Assembly (NCBI GenBank): GCA_000151295.1
Contig: GG745338.1
Coordinates: 305,334 to 369,333 of the forward strand
DNA from: Allomyces macrogynus ATCC 38327
Lineage: Eukaryota; Blastocladiomycota; Blastocladiomycetes; Blastocladiales; Blastocladiaceae
Direction: 5' to 3'
Length of the DNA: 64,000 nt
The notes beneath the pieces are model-generated. The model was not told the DNA's origin. It saw only the letters and a list, made by a program, of their open reading frames with translations, and did not search any database. This document shows, in pieces, positions 20,980 through 31,853 of this stretch. The stretch's first letter is position 1. Each line of letters starts with the position of its first letter. The position numbers and the translations under genes were made by a program.

Positions 20980-23613
20980 TCACGCGCGCGCATACTCGCG
21001 CAACGCCGCGGCCTGTTCCTCGTCGAGCACCCCAGCAACACACGCCCACGGGTCGCGCCCACCGCCCCAACCGAGCAACTCGCGCCAGAGCCGCATCCCC
21101 GGCTCGCGCCACTCGCTTAGATCCTTGGCCTCGGCGAACCTGGCCTGGAAAATCCGGTACGCGACGAGCCGTGACCAGAGGTACGTGTAGTACCCCGCCG
21201 AGTAGGTCGCCAAGTGCTGCAACCTCAAATGTGGGGCCCAGTCCTGTTTCCAGGGCAGTCGGGCCAGCAGGCGGCACAGGTTCGGGAACGGCGCGAGCAG
21301 CGGCAATGCGCCAGGGTCGGCGCGCATCGTCGCGACAAGCGTATGCGGCGCGTGCGCGGCGATCATGGGCGAGTGCAGGACCTGGTCCATGGCCGCCAAA
21401 CTGATCTGGCCGAGGAGGTCGAGGTCGCGGTTGACGACGGCGCGCGAGATCGTTGGCGGGATGTGCCGGAACGCTTCGGGCGGGTGCGGCGCCGTCGTGC
21501 ACGGCACGCACCCTGGCTGGTGGTGCTGGAACCGCTGCTGGACGAGACGGTGCGGCAAAAACTGTTCCATCAAGATCGACGGGACCTCGGAGAAATCGAG
21601 CGCGCAGCGCGTGCCGGAAATGTTCTGGAAGTGCGTGAAGGCCAACAGCGAGTGCATCGCGTGCCCGAGCTCGTGCCAGAGCGTCTCGATCGCGGTCCAC
21701 GGCATCGCCGCGCCCTTGCGCAGGTTCATCGCCAATACGACCACGGGCTTTTGCGTGCCCTGTGCCGGCGGCATCACCAGCGTCGCGTGCAAGTCGCGCG
21801 TCTCCGTCGGCGGGCGCGAACCCAGCGGAATCCGACGCCCGCGGACGGTGAAATGCGCGGCGTTGGCGAGTTTCGGCGGGTGTCGGTCGTACAAGTCGCA
21901 GTAGATGGTCCCGAGGTCCTGGCCCTGGTAGTGTGCGGTGACGCGAATCACGTCGGTCTGCCAAACTTCACCCGGCTGCGCCTGGTCAATCACGAGGTCG
22001 ATTCCGTAGAGTGCGTGCACGAGTTCGGCAAAGACGGCCATGGCCGTGCCGATGCGCGGCAGGTGCTGCACGTGGCGCGCGTCGAGTTTGCCCGAATTAG
22101 TCGTCTCGGGCAGTTGCCGCGAATAGTAGAGCTTGTCCCACTCTTGCAGTGGCGCGCCCTTGATCTGCTCCATGGCGGCGAGACTCGTATCGAGCGCAGG
22201 CGCGAATTCGGCGGCAACGCGGTCGAGGAACGCGAGCACGTGGTGCGGCGACTGCAGCATCTTGTCTTGCAGAAACAAGTGCGCAAACGACGGTGCGCCG
22301 ACGAGCGTGGCCAGCGCGTGCCGTGTCGCCAACAGTGCTCCCAGATTCTGTTCCTGGTCCGGGAACGGCGCGTGCAGTGCGTCATAGGCCATTTCGCGCA
22401 ATTGCTCGCTGTGCGCATTGTAGAGAATGTGGTTGCAGGCGTCGGCGTCGACGACGAGGATCCGGCGACCGTCGGGCGTCAGCGAGACGCGGCCGTGCCG
22501 CTCGTGCACGTAGCGGTTGAGGAACGCTGGGTCGAGCCCCTGTACTTGGTCGTCGGCAAACGGCAGCGCGAGGGGCGGGAACGCGCACGAAAAAAAGTCG
22601 CGCGCGTGGTCGTTGATGGCGTCGGCGAGCGCCACGTGCTGCGCGCGCGCTTCGGCGGGTAAGTGGATGCCCGAGTGCTCAAAGTCGCGCAGAAAGACGG
22701 CAGCGTTGCGCAGTTCGAGCGTGGAGAGCGCCGGTGTCGACCCTGCGGGTGTGCCGTTGGCAACGGCCTTGGCGGCATCGACGTGGCGCTTGAGGACCGT
22801 GTAGAGCAGTTGATTAGTATTGAGCGTATGCAGCAGCGACGACAGGTCGGCGTAGACGGTATCGGCAGCCTCGACAAAGGCCGGGTCCGGGTGCACATTG
22901 CGCACAAACTCGGCCGTATCAGTCATTTGGCACAGGTAGTTGGAAAGCGCGTCGAAATCGTCAATGACAATGTGCGCGTCGCGCACCGCGTCGGTCGCCG
23001 ACGATGCCATAGGCGCGTCAGAATCGGAGGATGCAGCGGCCGCGCGCGCAATCAGGTCGTCGACGATGCGGTTTGCCTCGGCGATCATGGCGCGTGCCGA
23101 CTCGATCATGCTCGTGGGCGTTGCCAGGGCCGGGTCGCCGAGTAGGCCCGTTGGGGCGGCGACTTCGGGTGCCTCGAGCGCAACAGCCGTGCTCGCGAGC
23201 GTGCGGCGGCGGCGCAGAGTCGCGTGCGGTGCACCTGTTGCCGAGGACAGTACCGTGGGCGACCGCACGTACTCAAAGTGCGCACCAGCATCGGCCAGCT
23301 TGACACGGCCAAAATGCACGGAATGGAGCAGTTCGGGCGTGTGGCGGCGTTCGAGTGCGGGCGGGACGAGTGCGCTGCCAGGGCCGTTGGCGAGCGCAGC
23401 GAGCGTTGCGCGTGCGGGTGCTGTCACTGGCGGCAGGTCGGCGGCTGCGGCCGCGTCGAGGCCCGCGGTGTGAAGGCTGCGTGGCGTGCAGGGAACACGG
23501 CGCGGCGAGAAGGCACCGGGTAGGCGCAGCGGCGCCGGCGTGCGTGCGGGTCGGTGGTGGGTGACGGGCAGAGCCGCGGCAGTGGCGCTGGCGGGCAGCG
23601 AGGACGAGGCCAT
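20980..23613 (-). CDS. OCT1: mitochondrial intermediate peptidase (M3 family)
   Basis: Zinc oligopeptidase that removes octapeptides from imported mitochondrial precursors in the matrix. It reads as one uninterrupted frame. I chose ATG 23613 (MASSSLPASATAAALP), which gives an Arg-rich presequence (RLPGAFSPRRVPCTPRSLH) and about 877 residues, somewhat longer than usual. The open frame extends upstream through a GGTC repeat but lacks an ATG. The catalytic HEXXH is in ETLWHELGHAMHSLL, followed by the intermediate-peptidase signature NISGTRCALDFSEVPS with the third zinc ligand Glu. The region EPQ-like DRHPPKLANAAHF precedes it. The downstream Tyr-rich substrate segment (YSAGYYTYLWSRL) is also present. 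It lies head to head with SED5, but a retrotransposon now separates the pair. Confidence 0.9.
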   Translation of the reverse strand: MASSSLPASATAAALPVTHHRPARTPAPLRLPGAFSPRRVPCTPRSLHTAGLDAAAAADLPPVTAPARATLAALANGPGSALVPPALERRHTPELLHSVHFGRVKLADAGAHFEYVRSPTVLSSATGAPHATLRRRRTLASTAVALEAPEVAAPTGLLGDPALATPTSMIESARAMIAEANRIVDDLIARAAAASSDSDAPMASSATDAVRDAHIVIDDFDALSNYLCQMTDTAEFVRNVHPDPAFVEAADTVYADLSSLLHTLNTNQLLYTVLKRHVDAAKAVANGTPAGSTPALSTLELRNAAVFLRDFEHSGIHLPAEARAQHVALADAINDHARDFFSCAFPPLALPFADDQVQGLDPAFLNRYVHERHGRVSLTPDGRRILVVDADACNHILYNAHSEQLREMAYDALHAPFPDQEQNLGALLATRHALATLVGAPSFAHLFLQDKMLQSPHHVLAFLDRVAAEFAPALDTSLAAMEQIKGAPLQEWDKLYYSRQLPETTNSGKLDARHVQHLPRIGTAMAVFAELVHALYGIDLVIDQAQPGEVWQTDVIRVTAHYQGQDLGTIYCDLYDRHPPKLANAAHFTVRGRRIPLGSRPPTETRDLHATLVMPPAQGTQKPVVVLAMNLRKGAAMPWTAIETLWHELGHAMHSLLAFTHFQNISGTRCALDFSEVPSILMEQFLPHRLVQQRFQHHQPGCVPCTTAPHPPEAFRHIPPTISRAVVNRDLDLLGQISLAAMDQVLHSPMIAAHAPHTLVATMRADPGALPLLAPFPNLCRLLARLPWKQDWAPHLRLQHLATYSAGYYTYLWSRLVAYRIFQARFAEAKDLSEWREPGMRLWRELLGWGGGRDPWACVAGVLDEEQAAALREYARA

Positions 23614-23789
23614 GGCGAAGCGGCGGTACGGGGCGAGGAGCAGCGAGTGGACTTGGCCGGGCTTGGCGCGGACGGCGCGGAGCAGCGCGGCGTGGCAGCG
23701 GCGGTGATGAGGGCAACACACACCGGTTCGGCGCGAGCTGCGGGCGCGCGGGCGGAGCGGCCGGCGGCACCAGCAGCAGCAGCGGGCGG

Positions 23790-23829
23790 TCGGTCGGTCG
23801 GTCGGTCGGTCGGTCGGTCGGTCGGTCGA
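23790..23829. repeat. (GGTC)n microsatellite
   Basis: About nine to ten perfect CGGT/GGTC units lie about 180 bp upstream of the OCT1 start codon. Translated on the minus strand it gives a PTDR repeat, but no ATG precedes it, so it is probably in the 5' leader or promoter. Confidence 0.85.
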
Positions 23830-23902
23830 GTGCGGCAAGTCGCACGCGCGCACGGCGGTGCAGTGCTCGCTGAATCGGCGCGGCGTGCGAATGGTCGGCG
23901 GG

Positions 23903-23907
23903 GTCGT
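23903..23907. repeat. target-site duplication, left copy (GTCGT)
   Basis: GTCGT immediately outside the left LTR is repeated exactly at 29903-29907 outside the right LTR. Five-base duplications are typical of Ty3/gypsy integration. Confidence 0.9.
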
Positions 23908-24076
23908 TGATACGACCGGGACGGGGCCCTGACTGATACTTCGGGGAGGATTGCGTAAGGATGTATTTCGCCCAGCAGCGTCCTTCTTATGTAGGAAGAC
24001 GCCTCACACTATGCGTCTAATTGGGGACCACGTGTTGGCAGGGCGCAAGCGGGGGACGCTTGCATACGCGCCAACA
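23908..24076 (-). repeat. 3' LTR of the retrotransposon
   Basis: 169 bp, compared base by base by eye with 29734-29902 and found the same. On the plus strand it begins TGATACGACC and ends GCGCCAACA. Confidence 0.92.
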
Positions 24077-24092
24077 ACTCCCTCCCTGCCCG
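24077..24092 (-). other. polypurine tract
   Basis: Read on the element's strand, the bases next to the 3' LTR are GGGCAGGGAGGGAGT, almost all purine and directly abutting the LTR. This is the expected primer for plus-strand DNA synthesis. Confidence 0.75.
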
Positions 24093-24156
24093 TCCGAGGC
24101 GCGCGACGCGTCGGATCCACGATCGATCCTCCACTCAACCACAACACCACCAACCA

Positions 24157-27100
24157 CTACTGCAGCGACCGCAACACCGTCGCCGTCGGCTTGCCGGCCT
24201 TGACGCCCGACAGCACCTGCACGCCCGGCGTCTGCGCCCGATACTCGCGCCACTTGACGACCGCGTCCGCGTCCTCGCGCAAGTCCTCGGCGCGTTCCCA
24301 CGTCGACTCCTTGATCGCGCGCTGCTGCCACTTGATCAAGTACAGCGTGTCGCCCTCGCCGCGCCGGCCCGTCATGCCTTCGCGCAGCACGCACTCGGGC
24401 TCGTCGGCCGTCGCCGGTGCCCATCCGTGCTCGTCGTCGGTGCCGTCGTTGCCCGCGTACGGCCGACCCGGAAATCGTGCCAAGTCCGGCTCGCGATACG
24501 GTTTCAGCAGCTCGACGTGGAACGTCGGGTGCACCTTGTACCCGGCTGGCAATCCGAGCCTGCACGCGCGACCGCCACCGACCACGGCCTCGACGTTAAA
24601 CGGGCCAATGAACTTGGGCAGTAACTTACGCGACGTCAGCTCCGTGCCTGATGCTGTGCGCGCCGCAATGTTCTTGGTCGAGAGCCACACGCGGTCGCCG
24701 ACGAGGTACTCGACGTGCTTGCGGTGCCGGTTGACTTGCATCACCATGGCCGCGCGCGATCGATCCAGGCTCACCCGAGCATCTCGCGTCGCTGCGTCGA
24801 GCTGCTCCGCCATGCGCTCGAGCTGCGGTACCGGGATATTGTTGCCGAGCATGATCTCGACCGGCCCGCGCGGCACAACGCCCCACAGCTCGAATGGCGA
24901 CTTGCCCGTCGGCTCGGCGCGCGAGTTGTTGTAGGCGAACTCGACAAACGGCAGGTATGTTGGCCAGTTGGTGCGCTGCGCGTTGACGAAATGCCGCAGC
25001 ATCGACTGCACCGTGCGATTCGCGACTTCGGCCTGGCCGTCAGACTGTGGATGATACGCTGTCGACATCGCTAACCGCGTGCCCAACCGCCGCCAAAGCG
25101 CTTCCCAAAACGCAGATGCGAACCGCGGGTCACGGTCGCTCACGATGCAGTCGGGCAAGCCAAAATCGGGCAAGACGTACCGAATGTACAAGCGCGCAAG
25201 CCCTTCGGCGTCCGTCGTCATGACCGTTGGGATCACGCGCAACCGCTTCGTCAACGCGCACACGAGCGTGACGATGGCGTCTTTTCCGCCCTCCCCGTCT
25301 GGAAGCTTGCCGATCAGGTCGATGTTGATTCGGCCCCACGGCCGATCCGGTACAGGAAGCGGTCGCAGCAGGCCGTCAGTCTTGCCGATCTTGGGTTTGT
25401 TGGCCTGGCAGCTCACGCACGTCCGCACATAGGCCTCGACGTCGGCCGCCATGCCACGCCAGTAGCACCACCGACGCAGCAGGTCGAGCGTGCGACGCGC
25501 GCCCATGTGCCCGGCGAGCGGCGTGTCGTGGGCCTCGGACAGCCACAAGGTGCGCAGCTCGCGGTCGTTTGGGATGAGCGGCACCCGCCGCGCCTCGCCA
25601 CTGACCTCCACGAACTTGAACAGGATCCCGTCGTCGGCGACGTACCCCGCGGGCGGCTGCTCGAGCATCGCGTGCAACCGTCGATCCGCCGCCGTCGCGG
25701 CCACGACGCGCCGCATCATGTCTGGCTCGACTTCTGGTCGAACCCCTTGCACGAGATCCTCGGCGGGCTCTTGCGCGTGCTCGCCCTCGACCGCAATCGC
25801 CACGGTCTCGTCGTGCTTGTGCGACCGCCGTACCTGCAGTACCGCGAATTTCCCGTCCTCGCCTTTGTATAATGGCACCGCCGCGACGCGCAACGCACCG
25901 TTGGCACCGCGCGCGAGTGGTGTGTACAGCGCGTCGGCAAGCAGCGACCCGTCCGGTCGCAAGTCCGGCCGTCGCGACAGCGCGTCAGCGTGCGGCATGC
26001 GCTCGCCCTTCTCGTACTTGATTTCCAGATCGTACTCGGCGAGCGACGACAGCCACCGCACTTGCCGTCCATTGAGCTCGCGCTGCGTCGCAAAGTACTC
26101 AAGCGTGCGGTGGTCCGAGTTGCACCGCACCGACTTGCCGTGCACGTACGTGCGCCACCGATTCAACGCGGCGACGATTGCCAGTAACTCGCGGTCGTGG
26201 ACCGGGTACGCGCGTTCCGGTGGCTTCAACTTGCGACTGAAATATTCGATCGGTCGCCCATTCTGCTGTAGCACCGCGCCGACGGCGAACCCGCTCGCGT
26301 CGGTCGTGATCTCGAAATCGCCGTCCTCGTCAGGCAGCACCAGCACCGGCGCCGACGACAGCGCGTCCTTGAGCGCGCGGAACGCTGCGTCGGCCGCGGC
26401 TGACCATTCGTACGTGACGTCGTCGGCGAGCAAGTCCGTCAGCGGGTGCGCGAGCTCGGCGAATCCATTGACAAATCGCGCGTAGTAGTTGGCGAGCCCG
26501 ATGAACCCGCGCAACTCCTTCTGGTCCTTGGGCACGGGCCAATCGCGCACTGCCGCGACCTTGGCTGGGTCGACATGCACGCCGTCGCGGTCCACGAAAT
26601 GACCAAGGTACTCGACCCGCTCCTTGAAAAACTCGCACTTGCTCGGCTTGACATGGAACTCGTTCTTGCGTAGCACCTCGAGCACCTGCCGAACGTGGCG
26701 CTCATGCTCAGCCTTGGTCTTCGAGTAGATCAAGATGTCGTCGAGGAACACGACGACGAACCGGTCGAGGTACGGCTCAAACACCTGGTTCATGGCGCGC
26801 ATGAACGTCGATGGTGCGTTGCACAAGCCGAAGCTGAGCACGCGCCACTCGAACGTCCCGTACCGCGTCACGAACGCCGTCTTGTGCACGTCCGACTCGT
26901 CCATGCGCACTTGGTGATACCCGCTGACAAGGTCGAGCTTCGTGTAGTAGCGCGCGCCACGCAGCATCCGGAAGAGGGTCTCGGCGCGCGGCAGCGGGTA
27001 TGTATCACGTACCGTGATCTTGTTCAGTGCGCGATAATCCACGCACACCCGGACGCCTCCGTCTTTCTTTGGCACGAACAGGACCGGCGACGCAAACGGC

Positions 27101-27817
27101 GAGCCCTTGCTCGGCCGGATCAGCCCGCGTCGCAACAGCTCGTCTAGCTGCTTGCGCAGTTCCTCGAGCTCCTTGGGCGAGGCCTGGTATGCGCGCTGTG
27201 CGACTGGCCGCGCGCCCTCCTTGAGCTCGATCCGGTGGTCGACATCGCGCTTCGGCGGCATGCCCGTTGGCTCGGCGAACACGGTTGGGAACTCGTCGAC
27301 TAACTGCTTCACGACCGTGCCCGTGTAGCCAACGCCCTCGACCTCGATGTGGTTGAGCGAGACCATGAACACGTTTGCCGGGTCGTCGCGCATCGCCGCC
27401 GCGCACTCTTTGGCAGAAAGCAAGTCGACCTCGATGTGGGATGGCCCGCCCGCCACCGGCTGCACGCGTGTCGCGCCGCCGTCAAGCGACAGCGCGCCTG
27501 ACGACCAGTCGAGCTGCGGGTCACACTCGCGCAACCACGGCCGGCCCAAAATCACTTCCCATGCGACGTTGTCGAGCACCAGGCACCGCGCGGTCGGTGG
27601 CGGCGCCCGCGACCATGACACGCAGCTCCGCCCATTCGCGTCGCACGCGTCGCGAGACGCCGTCGAAACCCGAGACGCGCAACCACCCGTCGCGCACGAT
27701 TCGCGCGCCCACGCGCTCCACGACGGCATGTCGCGCGACGTTGTGCGAGGCGCCCGAGTCGACCATGACCACCGCGTCGTGCTCCTGCAGCAACTTTTTC
27801 CTGTGCCGCTCGCCCAT
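24157..27817 (-). CDS. pol: protease, reverse transcriptase, RNase H, integrase, chromodomain
   Basis: The long frame from about 27608 to the stop at 24157 encodes, in order: the end of the protease (VILGRPWL), reverse transcriptase (VPKKDGGVRVCVDYRALN, KLDLVSGYHQVRM, FLDDILIYSKT), RNase H (ITTDASGFAVGAVL), an integrase zinc finger (H..H..CVSCQANK), the DDE core (NIDLIGKL, IVSDRDPRF, YHPQSDGQAEVANR) and a C-terminal chromodomain (YLIKWQQRAIKESTWERAED). The catalytic start of the protease, VMVDSGASHN, lies in a different frame (27817 to about 27605). The two pieces need a +1 change near 27600, and a further +1 change near 27820 is needed from gag. Chromodomains target integration to chromatin marks in relatives. 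Confidence 0.9.
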
Positions 27818-27818
27818 G

Positions 27819-29345
27819 CACTTCTTCGAACCAAGTGCGGCCCTTGCGCGGCTCCTCGCTCACTGCGAGCACCGCATCGTACGCGTACGGCTGGTCAGTG
27901 CCAAACGCCAAGATTTCAAGATCCTCCTCGACCACCGCATCGTCACGCTCCTCCCCCTGGTCCAAGTCGACGCGCCTGTCGGCGGTGTCCTTCGGCGAAA
28001 CGATGAGCGGCTCCCGTGCGTCGTCCACGTCGACGTCAACTGCAACGTGCAAAAGCTGCGTCGTGCCGCCATCGTTCACGTCCGTATGAACAAAATTTGG
28101 ACTTGTGCCACCAACAGGGACGACCTGACCAGAGCGAGAAGAGCAATCAAAACGGCAGGTGCATTGATGATTGAAAACCGCGACATTCGCGTTCGGCCGG
28201 CGCGGGCAATTGTGACGCAAATGGCCCACCTCATCGCACCGATAACAGCGGCGCGTTTCGACCTCGTACTCGTCGTCCTGGCGGTCGTCACGGCCACGGC
28301 CGCCACGACCACCCCGACCGCCATTCTGGCCACGGCGACTACGACCCTGGCCGCGATTACCATGGCCACGGCGCCCTTGCACAGCGTCGACCTGCATACG
28401 GTCGTCCTGTACGCGATCATGCACCGCCAGCATGTTGAACCCGTTCGAAAGCTGGAGAACGCCCCAAATGTCGATGGCCCGGGTGTAGACCTGCTCCATG
28501 AACGACCAACGCAGGTTCTGGTCCTCCGACGGTGGGTTCAAGCGACCGTCGCCGAGCAGCGTCATGACGTTCGTCGGCACCGACGCCAAGAAACACGAGT
28601 AAAGCTCGGCGGCAGACGCCTGCTCGACAGTCACTGCCAGGGCCGCAAACGCGGCCACATGCTGCTCCATGGTCCCGCCCGACTGGAAACGGAACTGCTG
28701 CAGTTCACGACGCTTGGTCAGGGCCGCCGTCTTGGGCCGGAAACGCTCCGAAACGGTGTTCGCAATACCTTCGGGCGTTGTGGGCCACTGGCCCGTCGCG
28801 TTCTGCAGCACGCGGTAGGTCTCCGCCTCACCCGTGAACGCGCGGTCGAGCAAGAGAACAATGGCCATCTCGCTGTGCTTGCGCGCGCGCATGAAGGCGA
28901 CCCACTTACCCACGTCGCTGAACCACGCGCGGACCGCCTCATACGTGCCCGTGCCGTCAAACTTGGGTGGCGGAATTTTTTCGTTGCCCCCATACGCCGT
29001 CTCGTCTCCCACCGGGCTCGCGGCGGCACCAGCGACAGCCATGGCAGGAGCCGTCGACGCAGCAGAGGCAACTGCCGCAACAGGAACCGCATCTGGGGAC
29101 GGCGCCGCAGGCAGCGGCGCGGAATTGTTCGACAACTTCTGCAAAATGACCATGAGGGCATCGAGTTTTGCGCCTTGTTCGGCCACGGCCGTCTTGACCT
29201 CCGAAACCGACCCCTCGAGGGCCACCGTCCGCGTCGCGAGGGCATTATCATTCGCCATCATTGCGGGCAGGTGCTGGTCGACCACCGCCCGAACCTCGGC
29301 CAGCTGTTCAAGAGGCGTCGCAGGTGTCGCCGGTTCGCCCGTCAT
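27819..29345 (-). CDS. gag: capsid-like protein with CCHC zinc knuckle
   Basis: ATG 29345 starts MTGEPATPATPLEQLAEVR. An N-terminal coiled-coil-like region is followed by a retrotransposon gag domain (KFDGTGTYEAVRAWFSDVGK, then FRFQSGGTMEQHVAAF). Next come a basic Gly/Arg-rich segment (GNRGQGRSRRGQNGGRGG) and the zinc knuckle CYRCDEVGHLRHNC. The frame stays open past the gag-pol junction to 27552, but the sequence after about 27820 is an out-of-frame reading of the protease. The frame upstream of the ATG is leader repeat and not part of gag. Confidence 0.85.
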
Positions 29346-29433
29346 GACGCCAACCGTGATGAAAAACGCGAGACGAGAGAAAACAACTCGATGGGCAGGA
29401 ACCCGCAACGAATTTGCACAACAAGTAAACCGC

Positions 29434-29664
29434 GCCAACGAGAACCGGCGCAACCGCGAAAATGCGCTATCGAGAACAGGCGCAAACGAGACACCGCGCC
29501 AAATGAGAACCAGCGCAACTGAGACACCGCGCCAACGAGAACCGGCGCAACGAGACACTGCGCCAACGAGAACCGGCGCAAACGAGAAACCGCGCCAAAT
29601 GGGAACCAGCGCCAACGAGAAACCGCGCCAAACAGGAACCAGCGCAAACGAAACCGCGGAAGCC
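29434..29664 (-). repeat. short tandem repeats in the retrotransposon leader
   Basis: About eleven to thirteen imperfect 16-19 bp units with the core AACGAGAAACCGCGCC (plus-strand reading) lie between the PBS and the gag start. They vary at a few positions (GAACCGGCGC, GACACCGCGCC). No coding role is apparent, because the frame that reads through has no ATG. Confidence 0.8.
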
Positions 29665-29713
29665 CAGCGCCCGAACACACACTTCCAACGCCAGTCCGTC
29701 ACTTGAAGGAACG

Positions 29714-29731
29714 AACCTGCAGACGCTACCA
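29714..29731 (-). other. primer-binding site
   Basis: On the element's strand, two bases after the 5' LTR comes TGGTAGCGTCTGCAGGTT. TGG pairs with the tRNA CCA end, and TGGTAGCG matches initiator-Met-type 3' ends (CGCTACCA). The inner bases fit less well, so the exact tRNA is uncertain. Confidence 0.65.
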
Positions 29732-29733
29732 GT

Positions 29734-29902
29734 TGATACGACCGGGACGGGGCCCTGACTGATACTTCGGGGAGGATTGCGTAAGGATGTATTTCGCCCA
29801 GCAGCGTCCTTCTTATGTAGGAAGACGCCTCACACTATGCGTCTAATTGGGGACCACGTGTTGGCAGGGCGCAAGCGGGGGACGCTTGCATACGCGCCAA
29901 CA
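29734..29902 (-). repeat. 5' LTR of the retrotransposon
   Basis: 169 bp, the same as the left LTR. GTCGT at 29903-29907 follows it directly as the second copy of the target duplication. Confidence 0.92.
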
Positions 29903-29907
29903 GTCGT
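29903..29907. repeat. target-site duplication, right copy (GTCGT)
   Basis: Exact match to 23903-23907. Confidence 0.9.
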
Positions 29908-30341
29908 TGCGTGGCCGAATGGGCCGCCGATGCGATGCGGTCGCCCAATGCCCCGTCCGGCCCACGTGCGCCATCGGAAGCGCGAGACGAACCGCGAGAC
30001 ACGCGTGCGTGTCACGTGGCGCTCAGATGGACGTGGCAAGCGCGGCCGCCGCACCGTTTGCCTCTGTGAAAGTCGCCAAACGTTGCCGTCGCAGCTAACT
30101 TCGTTTCATCGCGGCGTCTGCCGACTCGCCCCGTTGCCCTGCGTTGCACTCCTCCACCACACCGACCCGACCAGCTGCACTCAGCTCGAGTTGACGACGA
30201 CGACAACCCGACCCATTTCCGCCCCGACCCGCACGACTGCTCGCACCCTACCTGCCCATTGACGCGCCGCGCCTTCGGCCCTGCTGCGACCGCGACCTGC
30301 ACCCTGTCCTGCGCCTGCCCTGCACCCGTCCCGCCCACGCC

Positions 30342-31629
30342 ATGCCGCCATCCAGCATTAAGGACCGCACCGACGAGTTCCTCTCGGCGGTCCACGCCTT
30401 TGACCCGAAATCCAACGGCGTGTCGCCATCGTCCGCGTCCACCCTCTCGCTCTCCTCGTCGGCACTCTCCGCGCACGCGCGCAGGCGAAGCGATGTGCGC
30501 CTGCACGACACAGCCGCGGCCCCACTGCTCGCGGGACGCACCGACGGTGGCGCGCACTCGCCGCCACCGCCCAAGTCCGAGTTTTCCGTCATGGCGCGCC
30601 GCATCGCCGTCGGGATACAGCAGACCGCGACCAAGCTCGAAAAGCTCGGCAAACGTACGCATCACATGCGGATGCATCGTGCCATGGCACGCGACGCGAC
30701 GCGAAAGACAGGCCGCTAACGCGCGCACTGTACCGCGCTCTAGTCGCCAAGCGCCGCACGCTCTTCGACGACCGGCCCGTCGAAATCGCCGAGCTCACCG
30801 ACGTGATCAAAAAGGACATGACCTCGCTGTCGGAGCAGATTCGCTTGCTGCAGGCAGCTGCGGCCAACCAGCAGGCGCGCAACCGCCCAGGGCGCCAAGA
30901 GGAGGAGCACTCGCGCAACGTGGTCGATATTCTCAAGACCAACTTTGCCAAGACCGGCCAGGGGTTTGCGCAGGTGCTCGACTTGAGGAAAGAAGTACTG
31001 TTTCCTGGCGTCTGTGACCTCGGCAATTGGTTGCAATCCACTCACCAACGGATATTCTCGGCGCATAGAACATGAAGGCGCAAAGGGAACGCCGCGACCA
31101 ATTTTCCTCGGGCCCGTCGGCGCTCATGCTTGCCGGTCCACAAGGTACATGCACTTGAACCGCGGTTTGATCAACACGTTACGATCCGCTGACCTCGGCT
31201 CTGCCAATAGCCACCTCCCCGCTCTACAACCTCGACCGCCCCGCGCCCGGCACGCTCGGCGCGCCGCCAACCGCCGCGTCCGAGTTCACCATGATCGACA
31301 TGAGCATGACGGCGGCACAACAACAGCAGTTTGCCGTCATGGACCAGCACCAGGCCTATCTCGAGCAGCGGCACACGGCGATCGAGTCGATTGAGCAGAC
31401 CATGGCCGAACTGGGCCAAATCTTCCAGCAGCTCGGGCAATTGGTTGCACAGCAGCGCGAACAGGTGCTGCGCATTGATGATAACGTGCAGGACATTGAG
31501 ACCAACATGGATATGGCCAAGCGCGAGCTGGTCAAGTACTGGGCGTCGGTCAGCTCGAACCGCATGCTCATGGTCAAGATCTTTGCCGTTGTGTTGTTGT
31601 TTTTCCTCGTCTTTGTGGCATTTTTATAA
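30342..31629 (+). CDS. SED5: syntaxin-5/SED5-type Qa-SNARE
   Basis: Golgi t-SNARE for ER-Golgi and intra-Golgi fusion. Four exons join in phase. Intron 30655-30743 links LEKLGK to LAKRRTLFDDRPVEIAELT. Intron 30995-31068 links VLDLRKE to NMKAQRERRDQFSSG. Intron 31145-31210 links MLAGPQ to ATSPLYNLDRPAPG. The N-terminal syntaxin-5 motif KSEFSVMARRIAVGIQQT is present. The last exon has the SNARE heptads (HTAIESIEQTMAELGQIFQQ) and a C-terminal membrane anchor (IFAVVLLFFLVFVAFL) ending two residues or fewer from the stop, as expected for a tail-anchored protein. The retrotransposon lies about 435 bp upstream. Confidence 0.9.
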
Positions 31630-31853
31630 AGAGAGATGAGAAGACGTGGGGTCTGTTGTGCGGTGAGGTTATTTCGAGCTGTTGCGAACGAAAGCATCTC
31701 ATGCGTGAATGATGTGGCAGGTCTGATTTGGCCAGATGTCACTGTGATCCGCGCGACGGCCCCTTCGTCCACCACTGGTCGACAATATTCCTCTCCCGAG
31801 TCGACCTGACCCTCTCCCGAGCCCGCACTACCTGAAGCATTTGCAATCACACG

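Larger units (their letters stand above)
23908..29902 (-). mobile_element. complete chromovirus-type Ty3/gypsy LTR retrotransposon
   Basis: A 5995-bp element in minus orientation, bounded by two 169-bp LTRs that look identical and start TG, end CA on the plus strand. A GTCGT target duplication flanks it. Order in its own 5'-3' sense: LTR, PBS, repeat-rich leader, gag with a CCHC knuckle, protease, reverse transcriptase, RNase H, integrase, chromodomain, polypurine tract, LTR. Identical LTRs imply recent insertion. It sits between OCT1 and SED5. The protease region is spread over frames that do not join, so this copy may not be autonomous. Confidence 0.93.

Noticed and set aside
21214..22662. 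482-codon plus-strand frame
   Set aside because: Antisense to the M3 peptidase, which has HEXXH and family motifs. The plus-strand frame has none and is Arg-rich.
23790..23853. N-terminal extension of the mitochondrial peptidase through a PTDR repeat
   Set aside because: The frame is open but has no ATG there. The ATG at 23613 gives a proper presequence.
27375..29522. 715-codon plus-strand frame across the retroelement
   Set aside because: Antisense of gag/protease without known motifs. The LTR, PBS and PPT order fixes the element on the minus strand.
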